64,000 nt of DNA from Gemmobacter nectariphilus (GCA_020721445.1 DYMU01000003.1:62001-126000), one strand, 5' to 3'. Shown: positions 35,028-44,800, counted from the stretch's first letter. Made by a program: numbers and translations. Notes: generated by a model not told the origin, from the letters alone.

Positions 35028-36572
35028 ATGACCCTGACCGCACGCGCCCCGGCCCTTTTGACCCTGTCCGACGATCAGGCCGATGCGCATGACCGGGTGG
35101 CCGCCGATCTGCTGGCCGCAGGCATTGACCTTGCCCATGGCGGGCTGACCCCGCCGGGTGAAGGCAAGCCTTCCGTGCTGGCGGTGATGGGCAAGGCCGG
35201 GTCTGGCAAGACCATGCTGCTGGCGCAACTGACCCGCGCGATGATCGACGCCGGGGTGCAGATCGTGTCGGGCGATTATGAGGGCAAGCGCCGCAAGGAC
35301 CGGCGCACGCTGGCGGTGCTGGCCCCCACCAACAAGGCGGCAAGCGTGTTGCGACTGCGTGGGGTTCCGGCAACGACCATTCACCGCATCCTCTATACCC
35401 CGCTGTATGATCCGCAGTATGAAAAGATCGCCGAATGGCTGTCCGGCACCGGGGATCGTCCGGTGATCGAGGATCTGCCCGATCTGGCGCTGGACCGGGC
35501 CTTTGCCTTTTTCCAACAAGTGGCGTCAATTCCGGGGGCACTTGCCGCGGCTGGCTTGCGAGGTTCCGACTTCATCAAGGGCTGGAAGCGCCGCGAAGAG
35601 CCGCTGGATGTGGGGTTCATCGACGAATCCTCGATGCTGGACGAGCGGCAGTTTGACGACCTGCGCGAGATTTTTCCGACGCTGGTGCTGTTTGGCGACC
35701 CGGCGCAGTTGGCCCCGGTGGGGCAGTCGGGCAGCATGGTGTTTGACCGGCTGGGCAGCAGCCACAAGCTGATGTTGAACCGCATCCACCGGCAGGCGCA
35801 GGATAACCCGATACTGGATCTGGCCCACGCCCTTGCCGACCCGGCGATCGGGTTCGAGGCGTTCGAGCGCATGGTCGAAGCAGAATCCAAGCGTGATGAC
35901 CGGGTGGTCTGGGCCGAGCGGGTGGATGCCGACATGATGGCGCGCAGCCCGGTGCTGGTCTGGCGCAACGCCACCCGCATCCGGCTGATCACCGCGTTCC
36001 GCGCGGCACATGGCGCGCCCGACGATGCGCTGTTGCCGGGGGAACCCCTGATTTGCGACGGGATCGAGCTGCCGCTGAAGCACCGCAAGAAGCGGATTGA
36101 CCTGGAGGCGCGCGGCCTGATCAAGGGCGCGCAGGTGATCTACCTTGGCCCCGGCAACCGCGATGGCTTTGCCAAGCTGCATGTGGTGGGGGCCGAAGAC
36201 CCGCAGGTGTCGGCGGCCAGCATCATCAAGATCGAAAAACCCGATGAGGATGAGCCGTTCATCCCGTCTGCGGCCAAGATGGGGGCGGCCTTCCTGCATG
36301 GCGCGGCGGTGACGATCCACAAGGCGCAAGGGTCGCAATGGGAAAACGTGCAGGTGTTTGCCCCCGACCTTTACGCCGCAGCCCAGGCCGGACGGACCGA
36401 GGCCGGGTTGCCGCTGTGGAAGCGGCTGGCTTACGTCGCCATCACGCGGGCCGAATCTCGGCTGTTCTGGATTGTGCGCAACCGGCTGGCGCTGCCCAAG
36501 GTGCCGCTGTCGGTCGAGGATTTGCGGCCCGCGTCGGTGCCGCTGACGCTGACGCCACAAACCGACGCCTGA
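35028..36572 (+). CDS. RecD-like superfamily 1 helicase / AAA ATPase
   Basis: Predicted DNA helicase of 514 residues. It has Walker A GKAGSGKTMLLAQL, motif Ia-like LAPTNKAASVLR, the DExx-type DESSMLDERQFDD, motif III GDPAQLAPVGQSG, and the C-terminal TIHKAQGSQWENV and VAITRAESRLFW motifs. This is the RecD/UvrD-like arrangement found in stand-alone exonuclease V alpha-type proteins. An insertion of roughly 60 residues lies between the first and second motor motifs. Start is ATG 35028; ATG 35016 is possible. The partner is unknown. Confidence 0.85.
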   Translation: MTLTARAPALLTLSDDQADAHDRVAADLLAAGIDLAHGGLTPPGEGKPSVLAVMGKAGSGKTMLLAQLTRAMIDAGVQIVSGDYEGKRRKDRRTLAVLAPTNKAASVLRLRGVPATTIHRILYTPLYDPQYEKIAEWLSGTGDRPVIEDLPDLALDRAFAFFQQVASIPGALAAAGLRGSDFIKGWKRREEPLDVGFIDESSMLDERQFDDLREIFPTLVLFGDPAQLAPVGQSGSMVFDRLGSSHKLMLNRIHRQAQDNPILDLAHALADPAIGFEAFERMVEAESKRDDRVVWAERVDADMMARSPVLVWRNATRIRLITAFRAAHGAPDDALLPGEPLICDGIELPLKHRKKRIDLEARGLIKGAQVIYLGPGNRDGFAKLHVVGAEDPQVSAASIIKIEKPDEDEPFIPSAAKMGAAFLHGAAVTIHKAQGSQWENVQVFAPDLYAAAQAGRTEAGLPLWKRLAYVAITRAESRLFWIVRNRLALPKVPLSVEDLRPASVPLTLTPQTDA

Positions 36573-36626
36573 CCCTTTTCCCCGGTCCCGTGCCGCGCTA
36601 GGCTGCGAGGGTAACAGGAGGCCACC

Positions 36627-36863
36627 ATGCGCTGCGTTTTCGTTCAGTTCCGCTGCACCCCCGGCAAGACCTATGAGGTGGCCGATGCCATCTGGGACCG
36701 CGAGGTGGTGTCCGAGATGTATTCGACCAGCGGCGAATACGACCTGCTGGCCAAGGTCTATATTCCCGACGAAGAGGATGTGGGCCAGTTCCTGTCGGCG
36801 CGGCTGTTTGACATTCCGGGCATCAGCCGCACCTTGACCACGATGACGTTTCGCACCTTCTGA
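36627..36863 (+). CDS. Stand-alone Lrp/AsnC ligand-binding (RAM) domain
   Basis: A 78-residue protein equal to the effector-binding RAM domain of Lrp/AsnC regulators, without the DNA-binding half. The beta-alpha-beta pattern CVFVQFRCTPGKTYEVADAI, a GEYDLLAKVYIPD segment and the end PGISRTLTTMTFRTF are typical. Such proteins may bind amino acids and oligomerise with full-length Lrp relatives. It lies 76 bp before the glutathionylspermidine synthase-like gene. Confidence 0.85.
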   Translation: MRCVFVQFRCTPGKTYEVADAIWDREVVSEMYSTSGEYDLLAKVYIPDEEDVGQFLSARLFDIPGISRTLTTMTFRTF

Positions 36864-36938
36864 CGCGGTCGCACCTTTTGACGCGGTTGCATCGGGCGGC
36901 AGGGGTTGCCATATCGGGCGCAATCAAGGGAGACCCTT

Positions 36939-38120
36939 ATGGACCGGATCGCACTGCCCGAACGCCCCGAATGGCGCGCCAAGGCCGAGGAGTTGGGCTT
37001 TACCTTTGCCGACATGCACGGTGAGCCCTATTGGGACGAAACCTCGGCCTATGCCTTCACGCTGGAGGAGGTGGAGAGCAGGATCGAAGACCCCTGCACC
37101 GAACTGCACGCCATGTGCCGCGAGGCGGTAGACGCGATTGTGGCGGATGAGGCGCTGATGGAGCGCATGGGCCTGCCACGGGTGCGCTGGGATTTCATCG
37201 CGCAAAGCTGGGCCGAGGGCGCGCCCGAGGTCTATGGCCGGTTCGATCTGGCCTATGATGGCACAGGCCCGGCCAAGCTGTTGGAATACAACGCCGATAC
37301 CCCGACCTCGCTGTACGAGTCCGCCAGCTTTCAATGGCTGTGGTTTGAAGATCAGGTGACGGCACGGGTGCTGCCCGACGGGGCCGATCAGTTCAACCGC
37401 ATCCATGAGGCCCTGGTCGAGCGCTTTGCCGAGATCTTTGCCCCCGACACCGACCTGCATTTTGCGGCGATGACGGGCGCGCCCGAGGACTATGCCACGG
37501 TCGAGACCATGGCCTGGGCCGCGCGCGAGGCTGGGATGGGCGCGCATTACACCGATCTTGAAAGCATCGGGATCAGCGAAGAGGGCCAGTTCACCGATGC
37601 CGAAGACCGGGTGATCGGCACCTTGTTCAAGCTCTATCCATGGGAAGACCTGTTTGCCGATGATTTTGCCGCCCATCTGGCGACGGCGCAGTGCCAGTTC
37701 ATTGAACCGGCCTGGAAGGCGCTTTTGTCGAACAAGGCGATCCTGCCGGTGTTGTGGCAGATATTCCCCGGCCACCCCAACCTGCTGCCCGCGTTCTTTG
37801 CCGATGACACCAAGGGCTTGGCCGATGCAGCCCATCTGATGCTGGCGGGGCATGTGACCAAGCCCTTGTTTTCGCGCGAAGGCGCGTCGGTCACCATCAC
37901 CGCGCAGGGCCGGGTGCTGGAGCGGGCCGCAAACCGCGACTATGACCGGCACCCGATGATCGTGCAGGCCTATCACCCCCTGCCGGTGCTGGGCGGCATG
38001 CGCCCGGTGATCGGCGCCTGGGTGGTTGGGCAAACCTGTGTCGGCATGGGGGTGCGCGAAGATGCGGCCCTGATCACGCAAGACCTGTCGCGGTTCAAGC
38101 CGCATTTCATTGAAGGGTAA
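36939..38120 (+). CDS. Glutathionylspermidine synthase-like ATP-grasp protein (YgiC/YjfC type)
   Basis: A 393-residue member of the GSP synthase pre-ATP-grasp family that would ligate an amine or peptide using ATP. Conserved pieces are PYWDETSAYAFTLEEVE, GRFDLAYDGTGPAKLLEYNA (nucleotide and metal region), PLFSREGASVTITAQGRVLE and GGMRPVIGAWVVGQTCVGMG. There is no amidase domain, so it resembles E. coli YgiC/YjfC rather than bifunctional Gss; those proteins do not make glutathionylspermidine. The start at 36939 follows AAGGGAGA. The next gene is a YgiB-like lipoprotein, the usual partner. Confidence 0.85.
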   Translation: MDRIALPERPEWRAKAEELGFTFADMHGEPYWDETSAYAFTLEEVESRIEDPCTELHAMCREAVDAIVADEALMERMGLPRVRWDFIAQSWAEGAPEVYGRFDLAYDGTGPAKLLEYNADTPTSLYESASFQWLWFEDQVTARVLPDGADQFNRIHEALVERFAEIFAPDTDLHFAAMTGAPEDYATVETMAWAAREAGMGAHYTDLESIGISEEGQFTDAEDRVIGTLFKLYPWEDLFADDFAAHLATAQCQFIEPAWKALLSNKAILPVLWQIFPGHPNLLPAFFADDTKGLADAAHLMLAGHVTKPLFSREGASVTITAQGRVLERAANRDYDRHPMIVQAYHPLPVLGGMRPVIGAWVVGQTCVGMGVREDAALITQDLSRFKPHFIEG

Positions 38121-38124
38121 GGCT

Positions 38125-38700
38125 ATGAAGCGATCACGCAATGTCTCACTGGTGATCCTTGGCGCGGCAGCCTTCGGGCTTGCCGCCTGCCAGCAGGAAG
38201 AACAGACCGATGCGGCGGCATTCCCCGATGTGGAAAGCTGCATTGCCGCATCGGCCCAGGGGGGATGGTTCACCAAGGAAGATTGCCAAACCACCTTTGC
38301 CGAGGCCAAGGCGGTTCATGCCGAAACCGCCCCACGCTATGAAAGTCGCGAGTTGTGCGAGCAAGAGCATGGCGCCGGGGCCTGCGGGGCCGACAGTGTT
38401 CAGGGATCGGGCGGCGGCGGCGGTGGTATCTTCTTGCCGCTGCTGGCGGGCTATATGCTGGGGCAGGTGCTGGGCGGCGGCCGCGCCATGGCGCAGCCGG
38501 TGGTGCCAAAGGCAGGCGGCGGCTTTGCCACGCCGTCGGGCGGCACCCAGGTGTCGCGGTTGAACTCGACCGGAAAGATGTCAACCTCGGCCTTCACCAA
38601 GGCACCTGCAACGGTGGGCAAGCCCCCGATGACACGCGCCGCCGTGGCAAGCCGGGGTGGCTTTGGCGGGTCAGCCGCGGCGCGCTCGGTGGGCGGCTGA
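38125..38700 (+). CDS. DUF1190 lipoprotein (YgiB/YjfM type)
   Basis: Exported lipoprotein of 191 residues with lipobox LAAC (cysteine near residue 22). A cysteine-containing domain follows (VESCIAASAQGGWFTKEDCQ, LCEQEHGAGACG), then a glycine-rich stretch with a hydrophobic segment (GIFLPLLAGYMLGQVLGGG) and a Ser/Gly/Ala-rich tail. This matches DUF1190 proteins encoded beside YgiC-like ligases. It begins four bases after the ligase stop, so the two form a unit. It may be the substrate or envelope partner of the ligase. Confidence 0.82.
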   Translation: MKRSRNVSLVILGAAAFGLAACQQEEQTDAAAFPDVESCIAASAQGGWFTKEDCQTTFAEAKAVHAETAPRYESRELCEQEHGAGACGADSVQGSGGGGGGIFLPLLAGYMLGQVLGGGRAMAQPVVPKAGGGFATPSGGTQVSRLNSTGKMSTSAFTKAPATVGKPPMTRAAVASRGGFGGSAAARSVGG

Positions 38701-38802
38701 TCAACGGGCCGTCGAGGTGCCCCCCCACCCCATCCCTCCCCCACGAGGGTGAGGGCGGCGCTTTATGGGCGAGGGGCGGCGACTTTTGGCTGCTGTGGAA
38801 AA

Positions 38803-38855
38803 GGGGGCGCGCGCGCCCCCTCGAACCCCCTGCGGGTATTTGTGCCAAGAGGAAG
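38803..38855 (+). repeat. Dispersed intergenic element, copy D
   Basis: A GGGGGCGCG / CGCGCCCCC hairpin is followed by CCCCCTGCGGGTATTTGTGC then CAAGAGGAAGG. It lies between two convergent genes, and the hairpin could terminate the DUF1190 transcript. Confidence 0.65.
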
Positions 38856-38868
38856 GACCGGTTGAGGG

Positions 38869-40347
38869 TCAGATCGACAGGCAGACGTATTTCATCTCGA
38901 GGTAATCCTCCATGCCGTGATGGCTGCCTTCGCGCCCCAGACCCGATTGCTTGACGCCGCCGAACGGGGCCACTTCGGTCGAGATGATGCCGGTGTTGAC
39001 GCCGACGATGCCATATTCCAGCGCCTCTTGCACCCGGGTGACGCGGCCGATGTCGCGGCTGTAGAAATAGCTGGCAAGGCCGAAAATGGTGGCGTTGGCC
39101 TTGGCCACCACCTCTTCTTCGGTGTCGAACTTGAACAGGGGCGCAAGCGGGCCGAAGGTTTCTTCGTTGGTGACCAGCATCTGGTCGGTGACGCCGGTCA
39201 GGATGGTGGGTTCAAAGAAATTGCCGCCCAGGGCATGCCGATTGCCGCCCATTTCGACCTTTGCCCCTTTGGCCATGGCGTCAGCGATGTGTTCTTCGAC
39301 CTTTTCCAGTGCTGCGGCATTGATCAGCGGGCCGAATTGCACGTCTTCCGACAGGCCGTCGCCGACGCGGGTCTTGGCCACAGCGGCGCGCAGTTTTTCG
39401 GCAAAGGCATCATAGACCGCGGCCTGAACGTAGATGCGGTTGGCGCAGACGCAGGTCTGGCCGTTGTTGCGGAACTTGCTCATCATCGCGCCGGCGACGG
39501 CGGCATCCAGATCGGCATCGTCAAACACGATGAAGGGGGCGTTGCCGCCCAGCTCCATGCTGCATTTCATCACCTGATCGGCGGCCTGACGCAGCAGGAT
39601 GCGGCCGACTTCGGTGCTGCCGGTGAAGGTAAGCTTGCGCACCAGCGGGTTTTCGCAGAATTCCTTGCCGATGTCGGAGGATTTCTTCGAGGTGATGATC
39701 GACAGGATGCCTTTCGGCAGGCCCGCGCGTTCACCCAGAACCGCCATCGCAAGCGCCGACAGCGGGGTCTCAGCCGCGGGACGGGCGACAAAGCCGCAGC
39801 CGGCGGCAAGCGCCGGGCCGGCCTTGCGGGCGATCATCGCGTTGGGAAAGTTCCATGGCGTGATGCTGCCCACCACGCCGATGGGTTGCTTCAGCACCGT
39901 GATGCGCTTGTCGCGCTGGTGGCCGGGGATGGTTTCGCCGTAAACCCGCTTTGCCTCTTCGCCGAACCATTCGATGAAGGACGCGCCATAGGCGACTTCG
40001 CCCTTGGCCTCGGCCAGGGGTTTGCCCATCTCAGCCGTCAGGATCAGGCCAAGATCGTGCTGGTTTTCGATCATCAGGTCGAACCATTTGCGCAAGACCT
40101 GCGCGCGTTCCTTGCCGGTGCGGGCGGCCCAGTCCTTCATCGCCGCATGGGCGGCGGCGATGGCGCGGGCGGTTTCAGCCCGGCCAAGGTTGGGCACCTG
40201 ACAGATCACGTCGCCACGCGCCGGGTTCACCACGCCAAAGGTGGTGCCATCATCGGCGTCGATCCATTCCCCCGCCACATAGGCGCGGGTTGCCAGCAGG
40301 CTGGGGTCTTTCAGAAGCGATGCAAGATCTGTCACGGAGTCAAGCAT
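38869..40347 (-). CDS. gabD: NAD(P)-dependent succinate-semialdehyde dehydrogenase
   Basis: Aldehyde dehydrogenase of 492 residues, best matched to GabD, oxidising succinate semialdehyde to succinate. The cofactor region [20 protein letters not shown], the catalytic glutamate in [16 protein letters not shown] and the catalytic cysteine in [16 protein letters not shown] are all intact. The C-terminus [20 protein letters not shown] is typical. I use ATG 40347 ([12 protein letters not shown]) after GGGAG; the frame extends 40 codons upstream without leader features. Glutarate semialdehyde is a possible alternative substrate. Confidence 0.88.
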   Translation of the reverse strand: MLDSVTDLASLLKDPSLLATRAYVAGEWIDADDGTTFGVVNPARGDVICQVPNLGRAETARAIAAAHAAMKDWAARTGKERAQVLRKWFDLMIENQHDLGLILTAEMGKPLAEAKGEVAYGASFIEWFGEEAKRVYGETIPGHQRDKRITVLKQPIGVVGSITPWNFPNAMIARKAGPALAAGCGFVARPAAETPLSALAMAVLGERAGLPKGILSIITSKKSSDIGKEFCENPLVRKLTFTGSTEVGRILLRQAADQVMKCSMELGGNAPFIVFDDADLDAAVAGAMMSKFRNNGQTCVCANRIYVQAAVYDAFAEKLRAAVAKTRVGDGLSEDVQFGPLINAAALEKVEEHIADAMAKGAKVEMGGNRHALGGNFFEPTILTGVTDQMLVTNEETFGPLAPLFKFDTEEEVVAKANATIFGLASYFYSRDIGRVTRVQEALEYGIVGVNTGIISTEVAPFGGVKQSGLGREGSHHGMEDYLEMKYVCLSI

Positions 40348-40454
40348 GTCGGGTCTCCCATTTCGGTTTGATCCATGCAAAGCATGGGGCGGATGGGCTG
40401 TCCAGTTCTGTCGCGGGGTCCGTTTCGTTTTTTGATCAAACCGGGGCCGGGTGG

Positions 40455-41240
40455 ATGGATTTTGCAAGCGAGGCAGATCGCGCCTATGCCAATGGCGCGT
40501 TCATTCCGGGGGCGGATGGATATGTGCCGAAATGGCGCGCAGCAGCGGCGGCGTTTCGTGCCGCAATGGGGCCACGGGCGCGGCTGGGGCTGCCCTATGG
40601 ACCGACAGAGCGGCAGCGCTTTGACCTGTTTCTGCCCGAGGGCGCGGCCAAGGGGCTGCTGGTGTTTGTGCATGGCGGCTATTGGCTGGCCTTTGGTCGC
40701 GAAGACTGGTCGCATCTGGCCACGGGCGCAGTGGCGCGGGGTTGGGCCTGCGCCGTGCCGTCCTACACCCTTGCCCCCGAGGCGCGGATTGCGGTGATGA
40801 CGCAAGAGACCCGTGCGGCCATTGCTGCGGCCGCGCGCCTTGTGCCCGGCCCGGTGGTGGTGGCGGGCCATTCGGCGGGGGGGCATCTGGCGGCACGGAT
40901 GGCCTGCGCGGACGGGCCAGATGTCGTGCGCGTGGTTCCGATTTCGCCGCTGTCAGACCTGCGCCCACTGAGGGCGACCGAGATGAACGCCACCCTGCGG
41001 CTGGATGAGGCGCAGGCACTGTCGGAAAGCCCGGCGCTGCTGCGGCCAAGGCCGGGCATTCAGGCGCATGTCTGGGTTGGCGGGCAAGAGCGGCCGGCCT
41101 TCCTGTGGCAGGCGCGCGTGCTGTCGGAAAGCTGGGATTGCCCATGGACGGTTGATCCGGGGCGGCACCATTTTGATGTGACCGACGGGTTGACCGATCC
41201 GTCCAGCCCGGTGATGACGGCCTGTCTGGGCGGGCTGTGA
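40455..41240 (+). CDS. Alpha/beta hydrolase, kynurenine formamidase-like
   Basis: A 261-residue serine hydrolase. The oxyanion-hole motif HGGYW, the nucleophile elbow GHSAGGHLA and a C-terminal histidine in [11 protein letters not shown] give the full catalytic set. The HGGYW form is shared with arylformamidase-like esterases, so kynurenine formamidase activity is possible but unproven; there is no kynurenine pathway gene nearby. I use ATG 40455 ([13 protein letters not shown]); the longer frame from 40290 overlaps gabD. Confidence 0.78.
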   Translation: MDFASEADRAYANGAFIPGADGYVPKWRAAAAAFRAAMGPRARLGLPYGPTERQRFDLFLPEGAAKGLLVFVHGGYWLAFGREDWSHLATGAVARGWACAVPSYTLAPEARIAVMTQETRAAIAAAARLVPGPVVVAGHSAGGHLAARMACADGPDVVRVVPISPLSDLRPLRATEMNATLRLDEAQALSESPALLRPRPGIQAHVWVGGQERPAFLWQARVLSESWDCPWTVDPGRHHFDVTDGLTDPSSPVMTACLGGL

Positions 41241-41244
41241 CGGT

Positions 41245-41574
41245 TCAGGAATTGGCGTGCATGCGTTCGATATAGGTGCGCATTTCCTCGGCCTCGTGGC
41301 GGGCGTCACGCAGGCCATCCATCGCGGCGCGCAGTTCGGCCTCGGTCTGGGCGATCTGGTTGATCAACTCGGCTTCGCGCTGTTCCAGATACAGGATCGC
41401 CTGATCGCGGGTTTCCTCGGCCTCGTGCAGCAGGCTGGCCAGACGGTCCATCTCGCCCATGTCACCGCCCGCCACGCGGGCAAAACGGTTGATCAGCCAG
41501 TTGGCGAACCAGCCCATCAGGAAAGCGGCCATCAGGATGATGGCGGTCACGATGATGAACTCTGTCCTGTTCAT
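41245..41574 (-). CDS. Single-pass membrane protein with coiled coil
   Basis: A 109-residue protein. An N-terminal membrane helix (FIIVTAIILMAAFLMGWFAN) is followed by a long acidic coiled coil (HEAEETRDQAILYLEQREAE and AELRAAMDGLRDARHEAEEM). It lies 32 bp downstream of the large OmpA-domain gene on the same strand and is likely co-transcribed with it, suggesting an envelope role. Function unknown. Confidence 0.75.
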   Translation of the reverse strand: MNRTEFIIVTAIILMAAFLMGWFANWLINRFARVAGGDMGEMDRLASLLHEAEETRDQAILYLEQREAELINQIAQTEAELRAAMDGLRDARHEAEEMRTYIERMHANS

Positions 41575-41606
41575 GCTTTTGCACCCAGCCTTTCGTTTGA
41601 TGCGAC

Positions 41607-43709
41607 CTAGCCGTCACGCGCCGGGCGCGCAAGAGGCCGGATGGTCTTTTCTGGCGGGGCCACAGAGGCGGGGGGGGCCTCTGGCGTTGTGGGTGCCTCA
41701 GATGCCGGTGCGGTTGCCGGGGGGGCAGTGTCGCTGGCCGGATCGTCCCCGGTCTCGCTGATGCCGGTTTCCGGGGGGGATGCCGGTGGCGCAGGTGTGG
41801 CAGAAGGTTGGGGCGTGCCGGCAGGCGCGGGCGTTTCGGTCCCGGCATCTGCTGCCATGGCGGGCTGATCCAGCAAGATGAATTCGATGCGCCGGTTTGC
41901 TTCGCGGCCTTCTTCGGTGCCGTTGTCGGCGATCGGGTCGGCCTCGCCATAGCCGGTGGCGACAAGCGATTCGACGCCAACGCCACGTCCCTGCAAGGCG
42001 ATCAGAACCGCATCGGCGCGGGCCTGGCTAAGAGCGCGGTTGCCCTCTTCCGAGCCTTGACTGTCGGTATAACCGGCGATGTTCATCCTGACCGAAGGGC
42101 AGTCTTCCAGAATCTTGGCCAAGGCGTCCATGATGCTGCCCGATGGCCCGTCGATCTCGGCCGAGCCGGGGGCAAAGCTGATCTTGCGGCTGGCCAGCAC
42201 CTGCTGCACGTCGGCTGCACATTCCTGCGGGGTGGGCAATGCGGCCAGCGGATCACGCTCTTCGTCATAACGCACCGATACCTTGAAGGTCTGGCCCGGA
42301 CCCAGCTTGTCGGACAGCACCTGCGCAATCCGGGCACGGGCCGTCAGGGATCCGGTCACGCCTTGCACCTCGACCGTGTCGGCCCGCACCAACAGCGTGC
42401 CTTCGGCCAGTTCGGCAAGCGCCTCCAACCCCGCCAGCACACGGATCGGCCAGCCATCGGGCAAGTCGGGATCAAGCCGGGTGGCGGTCAACACGTTGCT
42501 GAAACCAAAGCGGGCCTGCGCAAAGCTGGATACCGCATCTTGCAACAAGTCGTCGGTCAGCCGTCCGCGCAACTCTACCCGACCCTCGGCCGACAGGCTT
42601 GCGGTAAACTCGGCCGGACCAAGCGTGGTGCTGGCCTTGCGCTCTCGGGTGGCGTTCAGCGAAAAGACGGCGGGAAGGGTGTTTTGCAACTCGCCCACCA
42701 CCCGGTCAAAACTGGCCTGGGTCACGGTGTCGGCGGCCACCAGCGACACATCGGCGTCGGAAAAGGTGACGGTCGCCGCACCCAGCGCCTTGACGGCAGC
42801 GATGGCTGCAACCGCGGCATCGGCCCAGCTTGGCGATGGCACGCCCAGACCGATGATGCAGGTGGCCTTGCCCTCAACCCCGGCGTCGACCCCGGCAGCC
42901 AAAATCTTGTCGCGGGCGCGTTCGGTATCGGCCGAGCAGGCATCAAACCGCGCCCCCTGGGCATCCAGCACGAAGCGCAAGGTGAACGGCGTCAGCACCG
43001 GGCGTGGCGCAGTGATGTCAACAGCGACCGACAGGCCCGCAGGTCTGGCGCGGGTCAGCTCGTTGGTCAGGCGGCGCTGTTCATCGACGCTTTCGGCAAT
43101 GGCAGTAATTTCAACCCGCCCGGCCGAGATGGACACCTGCGACCGGGGCAGGCGCTTGAACGCATCCACGCCGTAGGCAAAGGCGCTGTTCCAGCCTTCG
43201 GGCGCAGGATGGGCCGAGGTTTCCAGCATGTCGGACAGCGCCCCGTCGTTGCGCAGGGCCTTTGCGTCGGCCAGCAACTGGTCCAGCGCATCGCCCGAAG
43301 GCAGAAGGCCGATCAACTGGATGCCATCGTCATTGCGCAACATCTCGACCGAGAACTTCGGTGCCTCGATGGCCTTGACCGGGGTCACATCCAGCATGTC
43401 ACGCACGCGGCTGGCATCAATCACGCTGCCGACAAGGTTGACCACGCGAAAGCGCGCGGCCTCGTTCGGGGCGGTGCCGGTCAGCCTGATTTGCAGCCCA
43501 TCGGCCCGCACCTCGGCCCAGGTCACGCCCTGAGCCAGCAGCGTCGAGGTGATGGCCTTGGTCGAACGCGCCTCGATCATCAATGCCGAGGCCCAGGCGG
43601 CCAGCGTCGCCAGAAACGCGGCCCCGAAAAAGGCCACGCCGGCGACTGTCCATTGCGGCAGGGTCGGCCGGTGGGATGGAACAAGAAAACGGGTCAGGCG
43701 CTGGGGCAA
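41607..43709 (-). CDS. Large OmpA-domain envelope protein
   Basis: A 700-residue protein with an N-terminal membrane anchor (about residues 20-45), a long alpha/beta periplasmic region (about 50-490) in which BON-like units seem to recur (QIRLTGTAPNEAARFRVVNL, VELRGRLTDDLLQDAVSSFA), an OmpA peptidoglycan-binding domain (about 500-610, with NIAGYTDSQGSEEGNRALSQ) and a Pro/Ala/Ser-rich tail of about 85 residues. The only in-frame start is TTG 43709 with AGGA upstream, since a stop lies seven codons further up. Similar proteins occur in Rhodobacterales, function unknown. Confidence 0.8.
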   Translation of the reverse strand: MPQRLTRFLVPSHRPTLPQWTVAGVAFFGAAFLATLAAWASALMIEARSTKAITSTLLAQGVTWAEVRADGLQIRLTGTAPNEAARFRVVNLVGSVIDASRVRDMLDVTPVKAIEAPKFSVEMLRNDDGIQLIGLLPSGDALDQLLADAKALRNDGALSDMLETSAHPAPEGWNSAFAYGVDAFKRLPRSQVSISAGRVEITAIAESVDEQRRLTNELTRARPAGLSVAVDITAPRPVLTPFTLRFVLDAQGARFDACSADTERARDKILAAGVDAGVEGKATCIIGLGVPSPSWADAAVAAIAAVKALGAATVTFSDADVSLVAADTVTQASFDRVVGELQNTLPAVFSLNATRERKASTTLGPAEFTASLSAEGRVELRGRLTDDLLQDAVSSFAQARFGFSNVLTATRLDPDLPDGWPIRVLAGLEALAELAEGTLLVRADTVEVQGVTGSLTARARIAQVLSDKLGPGQTFKVSVRYDEERDPLAALPTPQECAADVQQVLASRKISFAPGSAEIDGPSGSIMDALAKILEDCPSVRMNIAGYTDSQGSEEGNRALSQARADAVLIALQGRGVGVESLVATGYGEADPIADNGTEEGREANRRIEFILLDQPAMAADAGTETPAPAGTPQPSATPAPPASPPETGISETGDDPASDTAPPATAPASEAPTTPEAPPASVAPPEKTIRPLARPARDG

Positions 43710-43807
43710 TGGGGGTATCCTGTCTGGTCATGCGCTGCGACCGGCGACGCGGGGCGCCGCGGCACAGGGTGCCTTTCGTGCATAGAAGCGCGGGCGGGCA
43801 GGATCAA

Positions 43808-44788
43808 CTAAAGCAGTGCGGCAACGGCAAGAAACAGCGCAGCGATCAGGCCGGCGTCGCGGTTGGCCAGAAACTCGGCCCGGCACGACCCCGGATCGTC
43901 GATATCCAGCCGTGCCATCTGCCGGGCCAGATGCCAGCCAAACGCCCAGACCCCCGCCAGAGCCACGACAAGCTGCAAGGGCTGCCGCGCCGGCAACAGC
44001 GCCAGCAGAACCGCCAGCGCCATCAGCAGCACGGCGGCCACCAGAAACATCCGCAACCACCAGCCGGTGTTGTTGCCAAACAGCCGCGCCGTGGATTTGA
44101 CGCCGATCAGTGCGTCATCCTCACGGTCCTGATGAGCATAGATGGTGTCGTAAAACAGTGTCCAGGCGATGCCCGAGGCGTAAAGCGGCACCGCCGCCAG
44201 CGGCACGCCGCCACTGTGCGCGGCCCAAGCCAGAAGCGCGCCCCAGTTGAACGCCAGCCCCAGAAACACCTGTGGCCACCAGGTGAACCGCTTGGCAAAT
44301 GGGTAGATCGCCACCAAAGCCAGCGACGACACGCCAAGCCCGATTGCCGTCCAGTTGTAGCTGAACAGGATCGCGGCGGCGACCAGCGCCTGCACCGCCA
44401 TCCACCCCATGGCCTGCCGCACGCTGACCTGACCCAAGGGGATCGGACGCGACCGGGTGCGGGCAACCCGCGCGTCGATGTCGCGGTCGGTGATGTCGTT
44501 CCAGGTGCAGCCGGCGCCGCGCATGAGGAAAGCGCCGATGCCGCAACTGACCGCAAGCCACAGATCCCACGGCCGGAAGCTGTCGACCGCCGCCGCAAGC
44601 GCGATGGCCCACAGGCAAGGGATCAGCAAAAGCCAGGTGCCGATCGGCCGGTCAGCCCGCGACAGCCGCAGATAGGGCCGGGTCACGGCCGGGGCAAAAC
44701 GGTCAACCCAGTTTCCCGCGGCGGCATCGGCCACCGATCCGGCGGCTGGCCGTGCTGCAAGCTCTGGCGTTTCGGGGATTTGGGTCAT
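43808..44788 (-). CDS. ubiA: 4-hydroxybenzoate polyprenyltransferase
   Basis: Inner-membrane prenyltransferase of 326 residues that attaches the polyprenyl tail to 4-hydroxybenzoate in ubiquinone synthesis. Both aspartate-rich prenyl-diphosphate motifs are present: CTWNDITDRDIDARVARTRS and YAHQDREDDALIGVKSTA. About eight membrane helices are predicted. It has a longer N-terminus (about 40 residues) than E. coli UbiA, as is usual in alphaproteobacteria. It is divergent from rsmE with only 12 bp between the start codons, so the promoters overlap. Confidence 0.93.
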   Translation of the reverse strand: MTQIPETPELAARPAAGSVADAAAGNWVDRFAPAVTRPYLRLSRADRPIGTWLLLIPCLWAIALAAAVDSFRPWDLWLAVSCGIGAFLMRGAGCTWNDITDRDIDARVARTRSRPIPLGQVSVRQAMGWMAVQALVAAAILFSYNWTAIGLGVSSLALVAIYPFAKRFTWWPQVFLGLAFNWGALLAWAAHSGGVPLAAVPLYASGIAWTLFYDTIYAHQDREDDALIGVKSTARLFGNNTGWWLRMFLVAAVLLMALAVLLALLPARQPLQLVVALAGVWAFGWHLARQMARLDIDDPGSCRAEFLANRDAGLIAALFLAVAALL

Positions 44789-44800
44789 AGTTTCGCGCCT

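Noticed and set aside
36939-38120. Bifunctional glutathionylspermidine synthetase/amidase
   Set aside because: Only the synthetase-like ATP-grasp part is present and the partner is a DUF1190 lipoprotein, which fits the YgiC/YjfC type.
41808-43811. A 667-codon open frame antisense to the OmpA-domain gene
   Set aside because: Composition is that of a shadow frame, and the minus-strand protein has a clear anchor and OmpA domain.
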